DNA of 50,584 nucleotides from Pseudoduganella rivuli (GCF_009674485.1 NZ_WKJJ01000035.1:1-50584), one strand, 5' to 3'; shown: positions 1-7,105, counted from the first letter of the stretch. Numbers and translations: made by a program. The notes: a model not told the origin generated them from the letters alone.

Positions 1-458
1 GGGGCCGGCGTCGCCGCGACCGGCGCGGCGGTTGGCGCCGGTGCGGCCGGGGCCGCCTTGGCCGGGGCGCTGGTCTTGCCTTCAATCGCATCCTTGAGGA
101 TGGCTTCCAGGTCGGCCGGCATCGCACCCAGGCTTTCCGCTGGTGCGCCGTTGTTCAGCTCCGACAACTGGTCGGCCACGAACCCGGAGGCCATCAGCGC
201 CGCCTCGATCGACAGCGGCGTCACCGGCGCGGCGCCGGTACGCAATGCGTCGAACAGATTTTCCGTCAGGTGGCACGCCGCCACCAGCGCCGGCAAGTTC
301 ATGAAGCCGGCGCCGCCCTTGATCGTATGGAACGAGCGGAACACGGCATTCAGCGTTTCCTTGTTTTCGGGGTCGCGTTCGAGGCGCAACAGGTGTTCTT
401 CAACATTTACTGCCAGGTCCATCGCCTCGACGACGAACTCCTTGAGCATATCGTCCAT
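1..458 (-). CDS. cheA: Chemotaxis histidine kinase CheA, N-terminal part (cut by window edge)
   Basis: The reverse strand from 458 encodes about 152 residues that run off the left edge. They begin with a histidine phosphotransfer (Hpt) domain: the motif FHTIKGGAGF places the phosphorylated histidine at residue 44. After about residue 130 the chain becomes an Ala/Pro-rich linker, as between P1 and P2 in CheA. The start codon overlaps the stop of cheZ by one base (TAATG), so the two are translationally coupled. CheA autophosphorylates in response to chemoreceptors and passes phosphate to CheY and CheB. The kinase, dimerisation and CheW-like domains lie outside the window. The Hpt motif and the cheZ coupling make the call secure. 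Confidence 0.93.
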   Translation of the reverse strand, partial: MDDMLKEFVVEAMDLAVNVEEHLLRLERDPENKETLNAVFRSFHTIKGGAGFMNLPALVAACHLTENLFDALRTGAAPVTPLSIEAALMASGFVADQLSELNNGAPAESLGAMPADLEAILKDAIEGKTSAPAKAAPAAPAPTAAPVAATPA

Positions 459-1297
459 TAGAATCCCAGATCGGCAAGAAGGTCATCGACACTGTCCTGG
501 TTCAGCGCAATCGTCGGTACGGAAGGACCGCTCATCAGCTGCACCTCTTTTTGCGCCATCTTCTCGCGCTTGTCGGCCGGCGCGTTGTCGCGCAGCAGCT
601 GTGCCAGTTCCGATTCCACCGTCTTGGTGATGACCACCACTTTCTTGATCAGCTGGCCCGTGATGTCCTGGAAGTCCTGCGCCATCATGATTTCCAGCAA
701 ACGGGCTTTTTCCGCCTCGGTGGCTTCGGACACGGCCGCCGCGAAGGCGCGGGAGTCACCCGCCAGCACCTTGAATTCGTCGATCGACAGCTTGCCGGCA
801 AACAGCGCGGCCCAGCGGTCTTCCATTTCCTTGGATTTTTTCGACAGCACATCCTGCGCCGGCATGCCGTCGTCCAGCGTGTTGAGCACCTTGTTGGCGG
901 CCTGTTCGGTCAGCGACGCCACATATTCCAGGCGGTCTTGCGCATCGCCGATTTGCGCCGACGCTTCGGTCAGCGCCTTGTCGTAGCCCAGCTCGCGCAG
1001 CGAGTCGTGCAACAGGCGCACGATGCCGCCCAGGCGCTCAAACATCGGGTTGCCGTCGTGGTCGCCTTCGGCTGCGACCGCTGGCGCCGCTTCAGTGGCG
1101 GAGGCAGCAGGTGCAGCTGCTGCGGCCGGGGCCGCTTCCGGCGTACGGGAAGCGGCAACTTCGTCAAACAGGCTTTCCAGGTCATCTTCCGCTGAAGCTG
1201 CCGGCGCCGGAGCCGGCGCCGCTGGTGCTGGATCTGCGGCGCGTTGCGCAGACACTTCATCAAATAGTGCGTCGAAATCATCAGCGGCGTTGGTCAT
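458..1297 (-). CDS. cheZ: Protein phosphatase CheZ
   Basis: This 279-residue protein removes phosphate from CheY-P and so ends the chemotaxis signal. The motif AQDFQDITGQ at residues 206-215 holds the conserved Asp211 and catalytic Gln215 (equivalent to D143 and Q147 of the E. coli enzyme), inside the long helical hairpin of residues about 85-240. The last twelve residues, DSVDDLLADLGF, match the CheY-binding C-terminal peptide. It is longer than E. coli CheZ because of an Ala/Pro-rich N-terminal extension of about 80 residues that contains two acidic helices, DDFDALFDEV and DDLESLFDEV. A Shine-Dalgarno-like AGGA precedes the start. It is the first visible gene of the operon, ahead of cheA; no cheY is next to it in this window. 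Confidence 0.93.
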   Translation of the reverse strand: MTNAADDFDALFDEVSAQRAADPAPAAPAPAPAASAEDDLESLFDEVAASRTPEAAPAAAAAPAASATEAAPAVAAEGDHDGNPMFERLGGIVRLLHDSLRELGYDKALTEASAQIGDAQDRLEYVASLTEQAANKVLNTLDDGMPAQDVLSKKSKEMEDRWAALFAGKLSIDEFKVLAGDSRAFAAAVSEATEAEKARLLEIMMAQDFQDITGQLIKKVVVITKTVESELAQLLRDNAPADKREKMAQKEVQLMSGPSVPTIALNQDSVDDLLADLGF

Positions 1298-1621
1298 TCC
1301 TGCTTCTCCATGTCTGTATTGGTTGCTGCATATACTGCATCACTGCTGTTTTACCTGGGCGCGGGCATTTAATTGATGATGCCCGGCAATATCAAAACCG
1401 CTGGTGCGAGTTTAGCAGGGCGCAAGCCGGTTGTTCAATCGCCGGTACCGGAAAGCCGCTCACCATCCCCCTGCGGCGTGGGTAAAACCAAGTTTACTGT
1501 TGTATTTGCAGATACTATCATCGCTCGCCGGGCGCAGGGGCGCAATGCATGACAATTCGATGCTTCTATGCAAAAAAGACATCCCTGGCCACATTCAATT
1601 TGCGCTATACCCACGGGTTTA

Positions 1622-1635
1622 TTGACAATTATCAA
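1622..1635 (+). promoter_or_regulatory. FNR/Anr-type binding box upstream of usp
   Basis: The sequence TTGAC-AATT-ATCAA matches the FNR/Anr/FixK consensus TTGAT-N4-ATCAA at nine of ten positions. Its centre lies about 52 bases before the start point predicted from the TACAAT at 1670-1675. A Crp/Fnr-family regulator with the matching E--SR recognition helix is encoded 1.5 kb downstream. Confidence 0.7.
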
Positions 1636-1669
1636 GACGTTATCACCCTACCATGGTCCAATCCGGGGC

Positions 1670-1675
1670 TACAAT
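1670..1675 (+). promoter_or_regulatory. Probable -10 element of the usp promoter
   Basis: TACAAT is one base from the sigma-70 consensus. No good -35 lies 16-18 bases upstream, which fits a promoter that depends on an activator at the FNR-like box. Predicted transcription start is about 1682. Confidence 0.45.
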
Positions 1676-1715
1676 GAAGGTGCCAGCGCCATCTTCAGAG
1701 GGAAAGGAGTTCGAT

Positions 1716-2183
1716 ATGTACCGGAAAATCCTCATTACCACCGACGGTTCCGCGGTATCCAGCATGACGGCTTGCGCGGGCGTGAAATTCGCCCAGCAAA
1801 TGGGGGCGGAAGTATTGGCGCTGTTTGTCGCGCCGGAATATCAATACCCGATCTATGTGGAAATTATCCCGCCCAGCTATCCCAGCGAAGAGGAATACCG
1901 CGCGGCGATGCAGCGCGCCGGACGCGAACACGTGCAACCGATCCTGGACGCGTGCGAAAAGAAAGGGCTGGCATGCCACGGCATCACGGCCTTTGCGGAA
2001 AGCGCGGCGCAGAAAATCGTCGATGTGGCCAACGAACATGGCTGCGACCTGATTTTCATCGGTTCGCACGGCCGCAGCGGCTGGGGCCAGCTGCTGCTGG
2101 GCAGCGTCACCAACAAGGTGCTGTCCCACTCGAAAATCCCGGTGCTGGTGCACCGTTTGCTGAAAGAACCCCTGCCGGATTAA
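1716..2183 (+). CDS. Universal stress protein, UspA family
   Basis: This is a 155-residue single-domain Usp. The N-terminus MYRKILITTDGS is the usual first strand with an ATP-contacting aspartate. Near the C-terminus the segment GSHGRSGWGQLLLGS fits the family's nucleotide-binding pattern G-2x-G-9x-G(S/T), so an ATP-binding type is likely. The start at 1716 is chosen because GGAAAGGAG (1701-1709) sits seven bases upstream; a longer frame from 1653 has no ribosome site and adds unconserved residues. Such proteins aid survival in anoxia, starvation or oxidative stress. The FNR-like box upstream and the two regulator genes downstream suggest oxygen- or redox-linked control. Its exact role cannot be read from the sequence. 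Confidence 0.9.
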   Translation: MYRKILITTDGSAVSSMTACAGVKFAQQMGAEVLALFVAPEYQYPIYVEIIPPSYPSEEEYRAAMQRAGREHVQPILDACEKKGLACHGITAFAESAAQKIVDVANEHGCDLIFIGSHGRSGWGQLLLGSVTNKVLSHSKIPVLVHRLLKEPLPD

Positions 2184-2247
2184 TCCGGCGATCCAAAACC
2201 GGGCGGCAGTGATCCAGTGACTATCTGCCGCCACTGACAAGGCCAAC

Positions 2248-2892
2248 ATGATTCGCATAGTCATTGCTGACGACCACACCATCATGCGCGAAGGTCTGAA
2301 GCGCATCCTCGACGGAGCGCCGGACATCGACATCACCGGCGAAGCCACCGACGGCTTCGAAGTTCTCAACCACGTGCGCCAGGGCGGCTTCGACTTGCTG
2401 CTGCTGGACTTGTCCATGCCGGGCCGCAGCGGTGTCGAGCTGATCCGGCAAATCAAGAGTGAAGCGCCCAAGCTCAACATCCTGATCCTCACCATGCACG
2501 AGGAAGAGCAATATGCGGTGCGCGCGATCCGCGCCGGCGCGCAGGGCTACCTCACCAAGGAAAGCGCAGGCACGCAACTGGTGGGCGCGATCCGCCGCGT
2601 CGCCTCGGGTCGTCCCTACATCAGCACGGAAGTGGCGGAACAGCTGGCGCTGAACATCATGATGCCTGGCGAGCACTTGCTGCATAAACAATTGTCGGAC
2701 CGGGAATTCGAAGTGTTTTCCCTGCTGGTGGGCGGCAAATCCATCACAGACATCGCCAACGGCCTGCATTTATCCGTGAAAACCGTCAGTACGCACAAGA
2801 CCCGCATCATGCAGAAAATGGGCATGAACTCATTGTCTGAGATGGTGCAATACGCCGTCGCACACCGCTTGCTGGCGCCGTTCAAGACGTAA
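2248..2892 (+). CDS. NarL/FixJ-family response regulator
   Basis: This 214-residue protein has a receiver domain (residues 1-120) and a LuxR-type helix-turn-helix (about 148-208). The receiver has the acidic pair D8/D9, phosphoacceptor D54 in LLLDLSMPG, T82 and K104, so it should be phosphorylatable. The HTH segment LSDREFEVFSLLVGGKSITD is typical of the family. It follows the usp gene by 64 bases, close enough for co-transcription. No partner histidine kinase is adjacent; the nearest ones are at 25-29 kb. It may act on the TAGGA-N4-TCCTA inverted repeats found nearby, but that is inference. Signal and targets are unknown. Confidence 0.92.
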   Translation: MIRIVIADDHTIMREGLKRILDGAPDIDITGEATDGFEVLNHVRQGGFDLLLLDLSMPGRSGVELIRQIKSEAPKLNILILTMHEEEQYAVRAIRAGAQGYLTKESAGTQLVGAIRRVASGRPYISTEVAEQLALNIMMPGEHLLHKQLSDREFEVFSLLVGGKSITDIANGLHLSVKTVSTHKTRIMQKMGMNSLSEMVQYAVAHRLLAPFKT

Positions 2893-2919
2893 ATCCCGCT
2901 TCCCGGCGCGGCCTTTCGT

Positions 2920-2933
2920 TAGGAAAATTCCTA
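2920..2933. promoter_or_regulatory. Inverted repeat TAGGA-AAAT-TCCTA, putative operator
   Basis: A perfect 5-4-5 inverted repeat. A further TCCTA half-site lies at 2949-2953 and a good -10 (TATATT) at 2958-2963. The repeat is centred about 43 bases before the predicted start, where an activator would touch RNA polymerase. The same repeat with the same spacing occurs at 17879-17892. Confidence 0.5.
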
Positions 2934-3122
2934 CAAGGCTGCGTCGACTCCTACCCGTATATTCAGCGCCCGCTGATATCCGTGCTTGGCCTCGGTTGGC
3001 ATACTGAAACCATTCAAAAAGTTGCCGAATAGTTATAACTCGTGGTCAATACACGTAGTGATTCCTATATGGCACGACAACCGACAATGTCCCAGGGATG
3101 GACCAAGCTACAGGAGATCACC

Positions 3123-3977
3123 ATGCAGTCCACACATCTATCCGATTTACGTCCGGCAACAGCGCAGCCCACTGGCGCAGAAGCCGGCCGCCAGCGTCAA
3201 GGCCGCCTCTGGTCGAATCTGCGGGAAGTTTGCGACTTGCTCCATATTCCGACCACCAACATCCCGTCCAGCGACGAGCTGTTGTTCCAGCATGTGCAAT
3301 TCAAAATGGGCCAGCGCGTCCACACCATCGGCCAAGCCTTCGATACGCTGTTCGTCGTCAATTCCGGCTTCCTCAAAACCGTGCTGATCGATGAATTCGG
3401 TAATGAACAGGTACTGAGCTTCCCCATGAAGGGCGACATGATGGGCGTCGACGGCATTCATACCCGCCATTACGCATCGGAAGCCGTGGCGCTGTCGGAT
3501 TGCGACCTGATCCTGCTGCCGTTCCGCAAGCTGGCGGCGCTGGGCCGCGCCCACACGGAACTGGAAAACCTGCTGTATGGTGTGATGAGCCGCGAACTGG
3601 TGCGCGAACAAACCATGATCGGCATGCTGGGCGCCCTGTCGGCCGAAGCGCGCGTGGCGCGATTCCTGGTGTCGCTGGCGGACCGGTTTGCCGCCATGGG
3701 CTACTCCAGCAAACTGTTCAACTTGCGCATGACGCGCCATGAAATCGGCAGCTACCTGGGCTTGACGCTGGAAACCGTCAGCCGCACGCTGTCGGCCTTT
3801 AATGAAGTGGGCTTGATCAGCGTGGACCAGCGCACCATCGGCATCAAGGATGCGGACGCGCTGAAAAACCTGCGCCGCCTGCCACCGTCGCGCTCGCGCA
3901 GCCGCCAGCGCGCAAGGGCCGAAGCCACCGCCGCGGCTGCGTCAGTCGGCCCCGCGGTGCAACTGGCCACCGCCTGA
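3123..3977 (+). CDS. Crp/Fnr-family transcriptional regulator without an Fe-S cysteine set
   Basis: This 284-residue protein has a cyclic-nucleotide-binding-like beta-roll (about 45-150), a dimer helix and a C-terminal HTH. The recognition helix LTLETVSRTL has E217, S220 and R221, the E--SR signature that reads TTGAT half-sites. Only two cysteines occur (C37 and C127), so it cannot hold the four-cysteine oxygen-sensing cluster of true FNR; the effector is unknown. The tail after about residue 253 is Arg/Ala-rich and not part of the fold. The start at 3123 follows AGGAG by six bases; the in-frame start at 3042 lacks a ribosome site. A likely target is the FNR-like box before usp. A strong terminator follows. 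Confidence 0.88.
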   Translation: MQSTHLSDLRPATAQPTGAEAGRQRQGRLWSNLREVCDLLHIPTTNIPSSDELLFQHVQFKMGQRVHTIGQAFDTLFVVNSGFLKTVLIDEFGNEQVLSFPMKGDMMGVDGIHTRHYASEAVALSDCDLILLPFRKLAALGRAHTELENLLYGVMSRELVREQTMIGMLGALSAEARVARFLVSLADRFAAMGYSSKLFNLRMTRHEIGSYLGLTLETVSRTLSAFNEVGLISVDQRTIGIKDADALKNLRRLPPSRSRSRQRARAEATAAAASVGPAVQLATA

Positions 3978-3997
3978 CTGCCGCACCGCCAGCATCG

Positions 3998-4020
3998 GCC
4001 CGCTTCGGCGGGCTTTTTTT
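3998..4020 (+). terminator. Rho-independent terminator after the Crp/Fnr gene
   Basis: Perfect 6-bp GC stem GCCCGC / GCGGGC with a TTCG tetraloop, followed by seven T residues. Confidence 0.93.
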
Positions 4021-4043
4021 ATATCGGTCCCTGTAAAATTCAC

Positions 4044-4072
4044 TTGCAAAGTTAATAGCAATGCTCAATAAT
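4044..4072 (+). promoter_or_regulatory. Probable sigma-70 promoter of hemP
   Basis: TTGCAA (4044-4049), a 17-base spacer and AATAAT (4067-4072). The Fur box begins only four bases downstream, so bound Fur would block this promoter. Confidence 0.6.
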
Positions 4073-4075
4073 AAA

Positions 4076-4094
4076 AATGAGAATCATTATCATT
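4076..4094. promoter_or_regulatory. Fur box upstream of hemP
   Basis: AATGAGAATCATTATCATT is close to the Fur operator consensus (alternating GATAAT/ATTATC units). It lies over the expected transcription start, which predicts repression in iron-replete cells. Confidence 0.88.
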
Positions 4095-4110
4095 TATTAG
4101 GAGCCATTGC

Positions 4111-4305
4111 ATGCACAGTGCCAAAAATACGTCGCCTCTCACCGTCGTCCCGGCTACCCCGGTGACGTCCAACGAGCCCGCTCCTGTCCGTCGCGTCACC
4201 AGCGCCGCGCTGATGCAAGACCAGCGTGAAGTGGAAATCGAACACAACAACAAGATTTACCGCCTGCGCATTACCCAGCTGGGCAAACTGATTCTGACCG
4301 CTTAA
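4111..4305 (+). CDS. hemP: Hemin uptake protein HemP
   Basis: This 64-residue protein has the HemP pattern in its second half: RVTSAALMQDQREVEIEHNN, then YRLRITQLGKLILT. HemP/HmuP proteins are small Fur-regulated factors; in Burkholderia and Bradyrhizobium they are needed for full expression of haem receptor genes. AGGAG at 4100-4104 lies six bases before the start. A Fur box and promoter lie directly upstream. No haem receptor follows; the next genes are an uncharacterised small gene and a DUF2325 gene on the same strand, which may be co-transcribed across the 113-base gap. Confidence 0.9.
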   Translation: MHSAKNTSPLTVVPATPVTSNEPAPVRRVTSAALMQDQREVEIEHNNKIYRLRITQLGKLILTA

Positions 4306-4418
4306 CGCCCCTGGTCCCCGTCATACCTGCAACGCCGCACCACCAGCAACACCTGCCAGCCATCCGTCCCGCGCGGTAGCCAGCCTCCTCACGTATCCGA
4401 TTTCGCAAGGAGAGCCTG

Positions 4419-4775
4419 ATGGCCAGCATTGACCGTACCGATCCGCTTAGTGATCCGCTTAGTGATCCACTTCGTGATTCCCTCTTCGATCCCATGCCGG
4501 GCCAGCGCCCGGAACTGATGCTGTCCGCCGTGCTGCACTTGATGTCCCATTACACAGCCAACGCAGGCGAAGGCGGCTGCGTCAAACTCGCCTCGGTGAT
4601 CGAGCGCCATTTGAAAGCCCTGGCTACGCTGCCCGGCCTGGCGCCCGTCCTCGCCGCCACGTGCCAGCAACTGTCGGAACAGTGGGCCGGCGAGGTGGAA
4701 CGGGCCATGCCTGCACAGGAAAGCTTCCTGGCCCGCATCATGGCGCGCCATCGCACTCCGGCGCCCGCGCTGTAA
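4419..4775 (+). CDS. Uncharacterised 118-residue protein downstream of hemP
   Basis: I do not recognise the family. AAGGAGAG (4407-4414) gives a clear ribosome site, and the next gene begins 11 bases after the stop, so the frame is probably real and operonic. Residues about 7-25 are a repeat, DPLSDPLSDPLRDSLFDP, encoded by four imperfect 12-bp units. The rest is predicted helical (residues about 32-100) with no signal peptide and no membrane segment. Two cysteines, C54 and C82, are present. Being under the hemP Fur box, it may serve iron or haem metabolism; that is inference from position only. Confidence 0.7.
   Translation: MASIDRTDPLSDPLSDPLRDSLFDPMPGQRPELMLSAVLHLMSHYTANAGEGGCVKLASVIERHLKALATLPGLAPVLAATCQQLSEQWAGEVERAMPAQESFLARIMARHRTPAPAL
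4440..4487 (+). repeat. Four imperfect 12-bp tandem repeats inside a coding gene
   Basis: Unit GATCCGCTTAGT occurs twice exactly (4440-4463), then as GATCCACTTCGT and GATTCCCTCTTC. Being 12 bp, changes in copy number keep the reading frame and would change the number of D-P-L-S units. Confidence 0.85.
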
Positions 4776-4786
4776 CGGAGGACGCC

Positions 4787-5992
4787 ATGTGCGACAAGCA
4801 TCAACCGGAACCCGCCATGCAGCAGGTTCCACAACCGCAGGCAGCGGCACAATCGTCGCGCCGCCGCAAGCTGTGGGAACTGGCCCCAGCCTGTCATTGC
4901 CCGCTGGTCGGCGTCGGCATGCCGCTGGCCGCCTTGCGCAAGCTGGTCGGCAAGGTCACCGGCGGCACCGTGATCGCCGGCGACTACGACGTCCATGTCG
5001 GCGTCGTCACGGAATGCGGCGCCCGCAACCGATTGTCCGAAGCGCTGCAAAAAGAACTGGACCGGCGCTACGCCCCTGTCTTGCAGCGCTTCCGCGCCGC
5101 CCGGGATACCGGACAGGTGGCCGCCCTGTGGCACGCGGCTGTCGCGCGCGGCGACGTGGCCGGCGCCTTCTGGGCCGCGCTGACCCATGCGCGCTGCACC
5201 ACGGAACTGGAAGAACAGATGTGCCGCGACCTGCACATGATCCAGCACCAGGCCGGCGCCTGCGTCCGGGCCGATCTGGCGCGCTTCAGCGCCACCGTGG
5301 ATGAGAACGCCCAGTTGACGCGCGAAATGGCGCGCCTGCAGCAGCGCCACGCCGCGCTGCAACAAGAGTGGCAGGCGGAGCGCGACCGCCACGGCGCGCA
5401 AATGATGCAGTTGCGCGCGCAGGTGGTGGGCCGCGACAGCCTGGCCGATTCGCTGCGCCACGAACTGGAACAGTTGCGCACGTCGATCCCGGGTCTCGAA
5501 ACGCGCGACCGCCTGGCGCAGCGGCTGGCGCTGGCCGATGACCGGGAACGGGCGCTGCGCCAGCAAGTGCAGGATTTAAAACAGGAATTGGAGGCGCTGC
5601 GGCAAGAACGACGGCACGAACAGGCGCGTGCCCCTGGCATAACAGACAACCTGCCGCCGGCGCCGGCGGAACCGCACAACGTCATCTGGCTGTCGCAGCG
5701 CAACGTGCTGTGCGTGGGCGGCCGCAGCGGTAACGTGGCCAGCTACCGCGCGCTGGTGGAACAGGCGGGCGGCCAGTTCGCGCACCACGACGGCGGACTG
5801 GAAGACAATGTGGCGCGGCTGGAAGCAAGCATGGCGGCGGCCGACCTGGTGATTTGCCAGACCGGCTGCATCAGCCACAGCGCCTACTGGCGCGTGAAGG
5901 ATTACTGCAAGCGCACCGGCAAACGCTGCGTCTTTGTCGACAACCCCAGCGTGTCGAGCCTGGCGCGCGGACTGGAAGAAGCCGGCGCCTGA
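4787..5992 (+). CDS. DUF2325 domain protein with coiled coil
   Basis: The start at 4787 follows GGAGG (4777-4781) by five bases, giving 401 residues. Residues about 35-150 are a mixed region with several cysteines. Residues about 180-285 are rich in Q, E, R, L and A, as in a coiled coil. Residues 306-395 match DUF2325: NVLCVGGRSGN, then VICQTGCISHSAYWRVKDYC and KRCVFVDNPSVSSL. The cysteines and histidines of this domain could bind a metal or redox group, but no activity is known to me. Position behind a Fur-controlled hemP suggests a link to iron. An insertion sequence begins 20 bases after the stop and separates the gene from its terminator at 7067-7105. Confidence 0.82.
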   Translation: MCDKHQPEPAMQQVPQPQAAAQSSRRRKLWELAPACHCPLVGVGMPLAALRKLVGKVTGGTVIAGDYDVHVGVVTECGARNRLSEALQKELDRRYAPVLQRFRAARDTGQVAALWHAAVARGDVAGAFWAALTHARCTTELEEQMCRDLHMIQHQAGACVRADLARFSATVDENAQLTREMARLQQRHAALQQEWQAERDRHGAQMMQLRAQVVGRDSLADSLRHELEQLRTSIPGLETRDRLAQRLALADDRERALRQQVQDLKQELEALRQERRHEQARAPGITDNLPPAPAEPHNVIWLSQRNVLCVGGRSGNVASYRALVEQAGGQFAHHDGGLEDNVARLEASMAAADLVICQTGCISHSAYWRVKDYCKRTGKRCVFVDNPSVSSLARGLEEAGA

Positions 5993-6004
5993 CCGTCCGC
6001 CGGC

Positions 6005-6012
6005 AATGAAAA
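6005..6012. repeat. Target-site duplication, left copy
   Basis: AATGAAAA directly before the left inverted repeat; an identical copy follows the right end at 7063-7070. Eight bases is the usual duplication length for IS1595-family elements. Confidence 0.93.
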
Positions 6013-7062
6013 GGCGCTGTCTGCAACTTTCGTGGAACTCTGCTTTTCGCTCCCGGTCCAAGCAATATCATCCCGGGACTGGAGACAGATCATGGAAACG
6101 CAGGCATTCGCATCGCTGTTGGCGCAACTGGCGTTACTGACTTCACGGCAATGCGCCCAGGTTCAGGTGCGGCTGGGGCAGACCGACGCCAGGCAGCACG
6201 TGGGCAAGCTGCTGGACCAGGCGGCGCAGGAAAAACTGTGCTGTCCGCGCTGCGCCGGCACCCGCTGGTACCGGCACGGCCGCGAAAGCGGCCTGCAGCG
6301 CTACCGCTGCCGCACGTGCGGTAAAACCTTCAATACGCTGACCGGCACGCCGCTGGCCAGGCTCCACTATAAGGAACGCTGGCTGGCCTACCTCGACGGC
6401 ATGCTGGCGTCGCACTCGCTGCGCCATGCCGCCAGCCGCCTCGGCGTGCACCGCAACACCACGTTCCGCTGGCGCCACCGCTTCCTGGCGCTGCCGCGCA
6501 CTGACCGCGCACCGCTGCTGCATGGCATTGCCGAGGCCGACGAAATGTTCTTGCTGGAGTCGCAGAAGGGATCACGCCACCTGGACCGGCCGCCGCGCCG
6601 CCGGGGCGGGCACGCACGCCGGCGCGGCATTTCACACGAGCAGGTGTGCATCCTGGTGGCGCGCGACCGCAACGGCCGCACGCTCGACTTCGTCACCGGG
6701 CGCGGCGCGCTCACCAGCACCGCCCTGCACCAGTGCCTGCGGCCGGCGCTCGATCCCGACATCCTGCTGGTGACCGACGCCAACGCGGCTTACCGCGCCT
6801 TTGCCCGCGAGAGCGGGATCACCCATGATGCGGTCAACCTTCGCGCCGGTGTGCGCACGCGCGGCGCGCTGCATGTGCAAAACGTCAACGCCTACCACAG
6901 CCGTTTCCGGGCCTGGCTGCACCGTTTCCACGGTGTCGCCACGCGCTACCTGCCGAACTACCTGGGCTGGCGCTGCATCCTTGATGCACATCGCATCGAT
7001 ACCGCGGAATCTCTGCTTAAAGCGGCAATTGGACTCTTTCCACGGTTTGCGGGGACATAGCC
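6013..7062 (+). mobile_element. Complete IS1595-family insertion sequence (1050 bp)
   Basis: The ends are related inverted repeats: GGCGCTGTC... from 6013 and, on the other strand, GGCTATGTC... from 7062. They align without gaps over 25 bases, including a shared CGTGGAA. Both flanks carry the 8-bp direct repeat AATGAAAA. One full-length transposase gene fills the interior. The element looks intact. It sits between the DUF2325 gene and the terminator that would have followed it. Confidence 0.92.
6092..7060 (+). CDS. IS1595-family transposase
   Basis: This protein has 322 residues if started at 6092, where GGAGA lies eight bases upstream. The N-terminus has a zinc ribbon, with cysteines 51, 54, 73 and 76 (CPRC ... 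CRTC). A helix-turn-helix follows at about 105-130 (SLRHAASRLGVHRNTTFRWR). The catalytic part has D150 in GIAEADEMFLLE, D229 in LLVTDANAAY and N266 in HVQNVNAYHSRF, where most relatives have Glu; a D-D-N triad is known in some IS1595 subgroups. There is no stop or frameshift, so it may be active. The frame ends inside the right inverted repeat, two bases from the end of the element. Confidence 0.92.
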   Translation: METQAFASLLAQLALLTSRQCAQVQVRLGQTDARQHVGKLLDQAAQEKLCCPRCAGTRWYRHGRESGLQRYRCRTCGKTFNTLTGTPLARLHYKERWLAYLDGMLASHSLRHAASRLGVHRNTTFRWRHRFLALPRTDRAPLLHGIAEADEMFLLESQKGSRHLDRPPRRRGGHARRRGISHEQVCILVARDRNGRTLDFVTGRGALTSTALHQCLRPALDPDILLVTDANAAYRAFARESGITHDAVNLRAGVRTRGALHVQNVNAYHSRFRAWLHRFHGVATRYLPNYLGWRCILDAHRIDTAESLLKAAIGLFPRFAGT

Positions 7063-7070
7063 AATGAAAA
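7063..7070. repeat. Target-site duplication, right copy
   Basis: AATGAAAA, identical to 6005-6012. Its last A residues form part of the A-tract of the terminator that follows. Confidence 0.93.
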
Positions 7071-7105
7071 AGCCCCGCTAGGCTCGCGCCTGCGGGGCTT
7101 TTTTT
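7067..7105. terminator. Bidirectional terminator between the IS and the TonB receptor gene
   Basis: Stem AGCCCCGC (7071-7078) pairs with GCGGGGCT (7092-7099). Five A residues stand before it and seven T residues after, so it can stop transcription from either side. Before the insertion it would have lain about 20 bases after the DUF2325 gene. Confidence 0.92.

Larger units (their letters stand above)
1298..1715. other. Divergent intergenic region between cheZ and the stress-protein gene
   Basis: This 418-base stretch separates the minus-strand che operon from the plus-strand usp gene. It holds a perfect 7-bp stem (CGGGCAT at 1362-1368 with ATGCCCG at 1379-1385) in the probable cheZ leader. 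It also holds a weak minus-strand sigma-28-like pair, CTAAA then TTTGATAT with a 14-base gap (about 1415-1389), one base short of the usual spacing. The FNR-like box and -10 of usp are listed separately. Small open frames here have no ribosome site and no recognisable product. Confidence 0.5.

Noticed and set aside
1371..1393. TTGAT ... ATCAA pair in the cheZ leader as a second FNR box
   Set aside because: The arms are 13 bases apart, while FNR-type dimers need four.
1622..1646. TTGACA at 1622 as a sigma-70 -35 with TATCAC as -10
   Set aside because: The spacer would be 13 bases, too short; the bases are better explained as the left arm of the FNR-like box.
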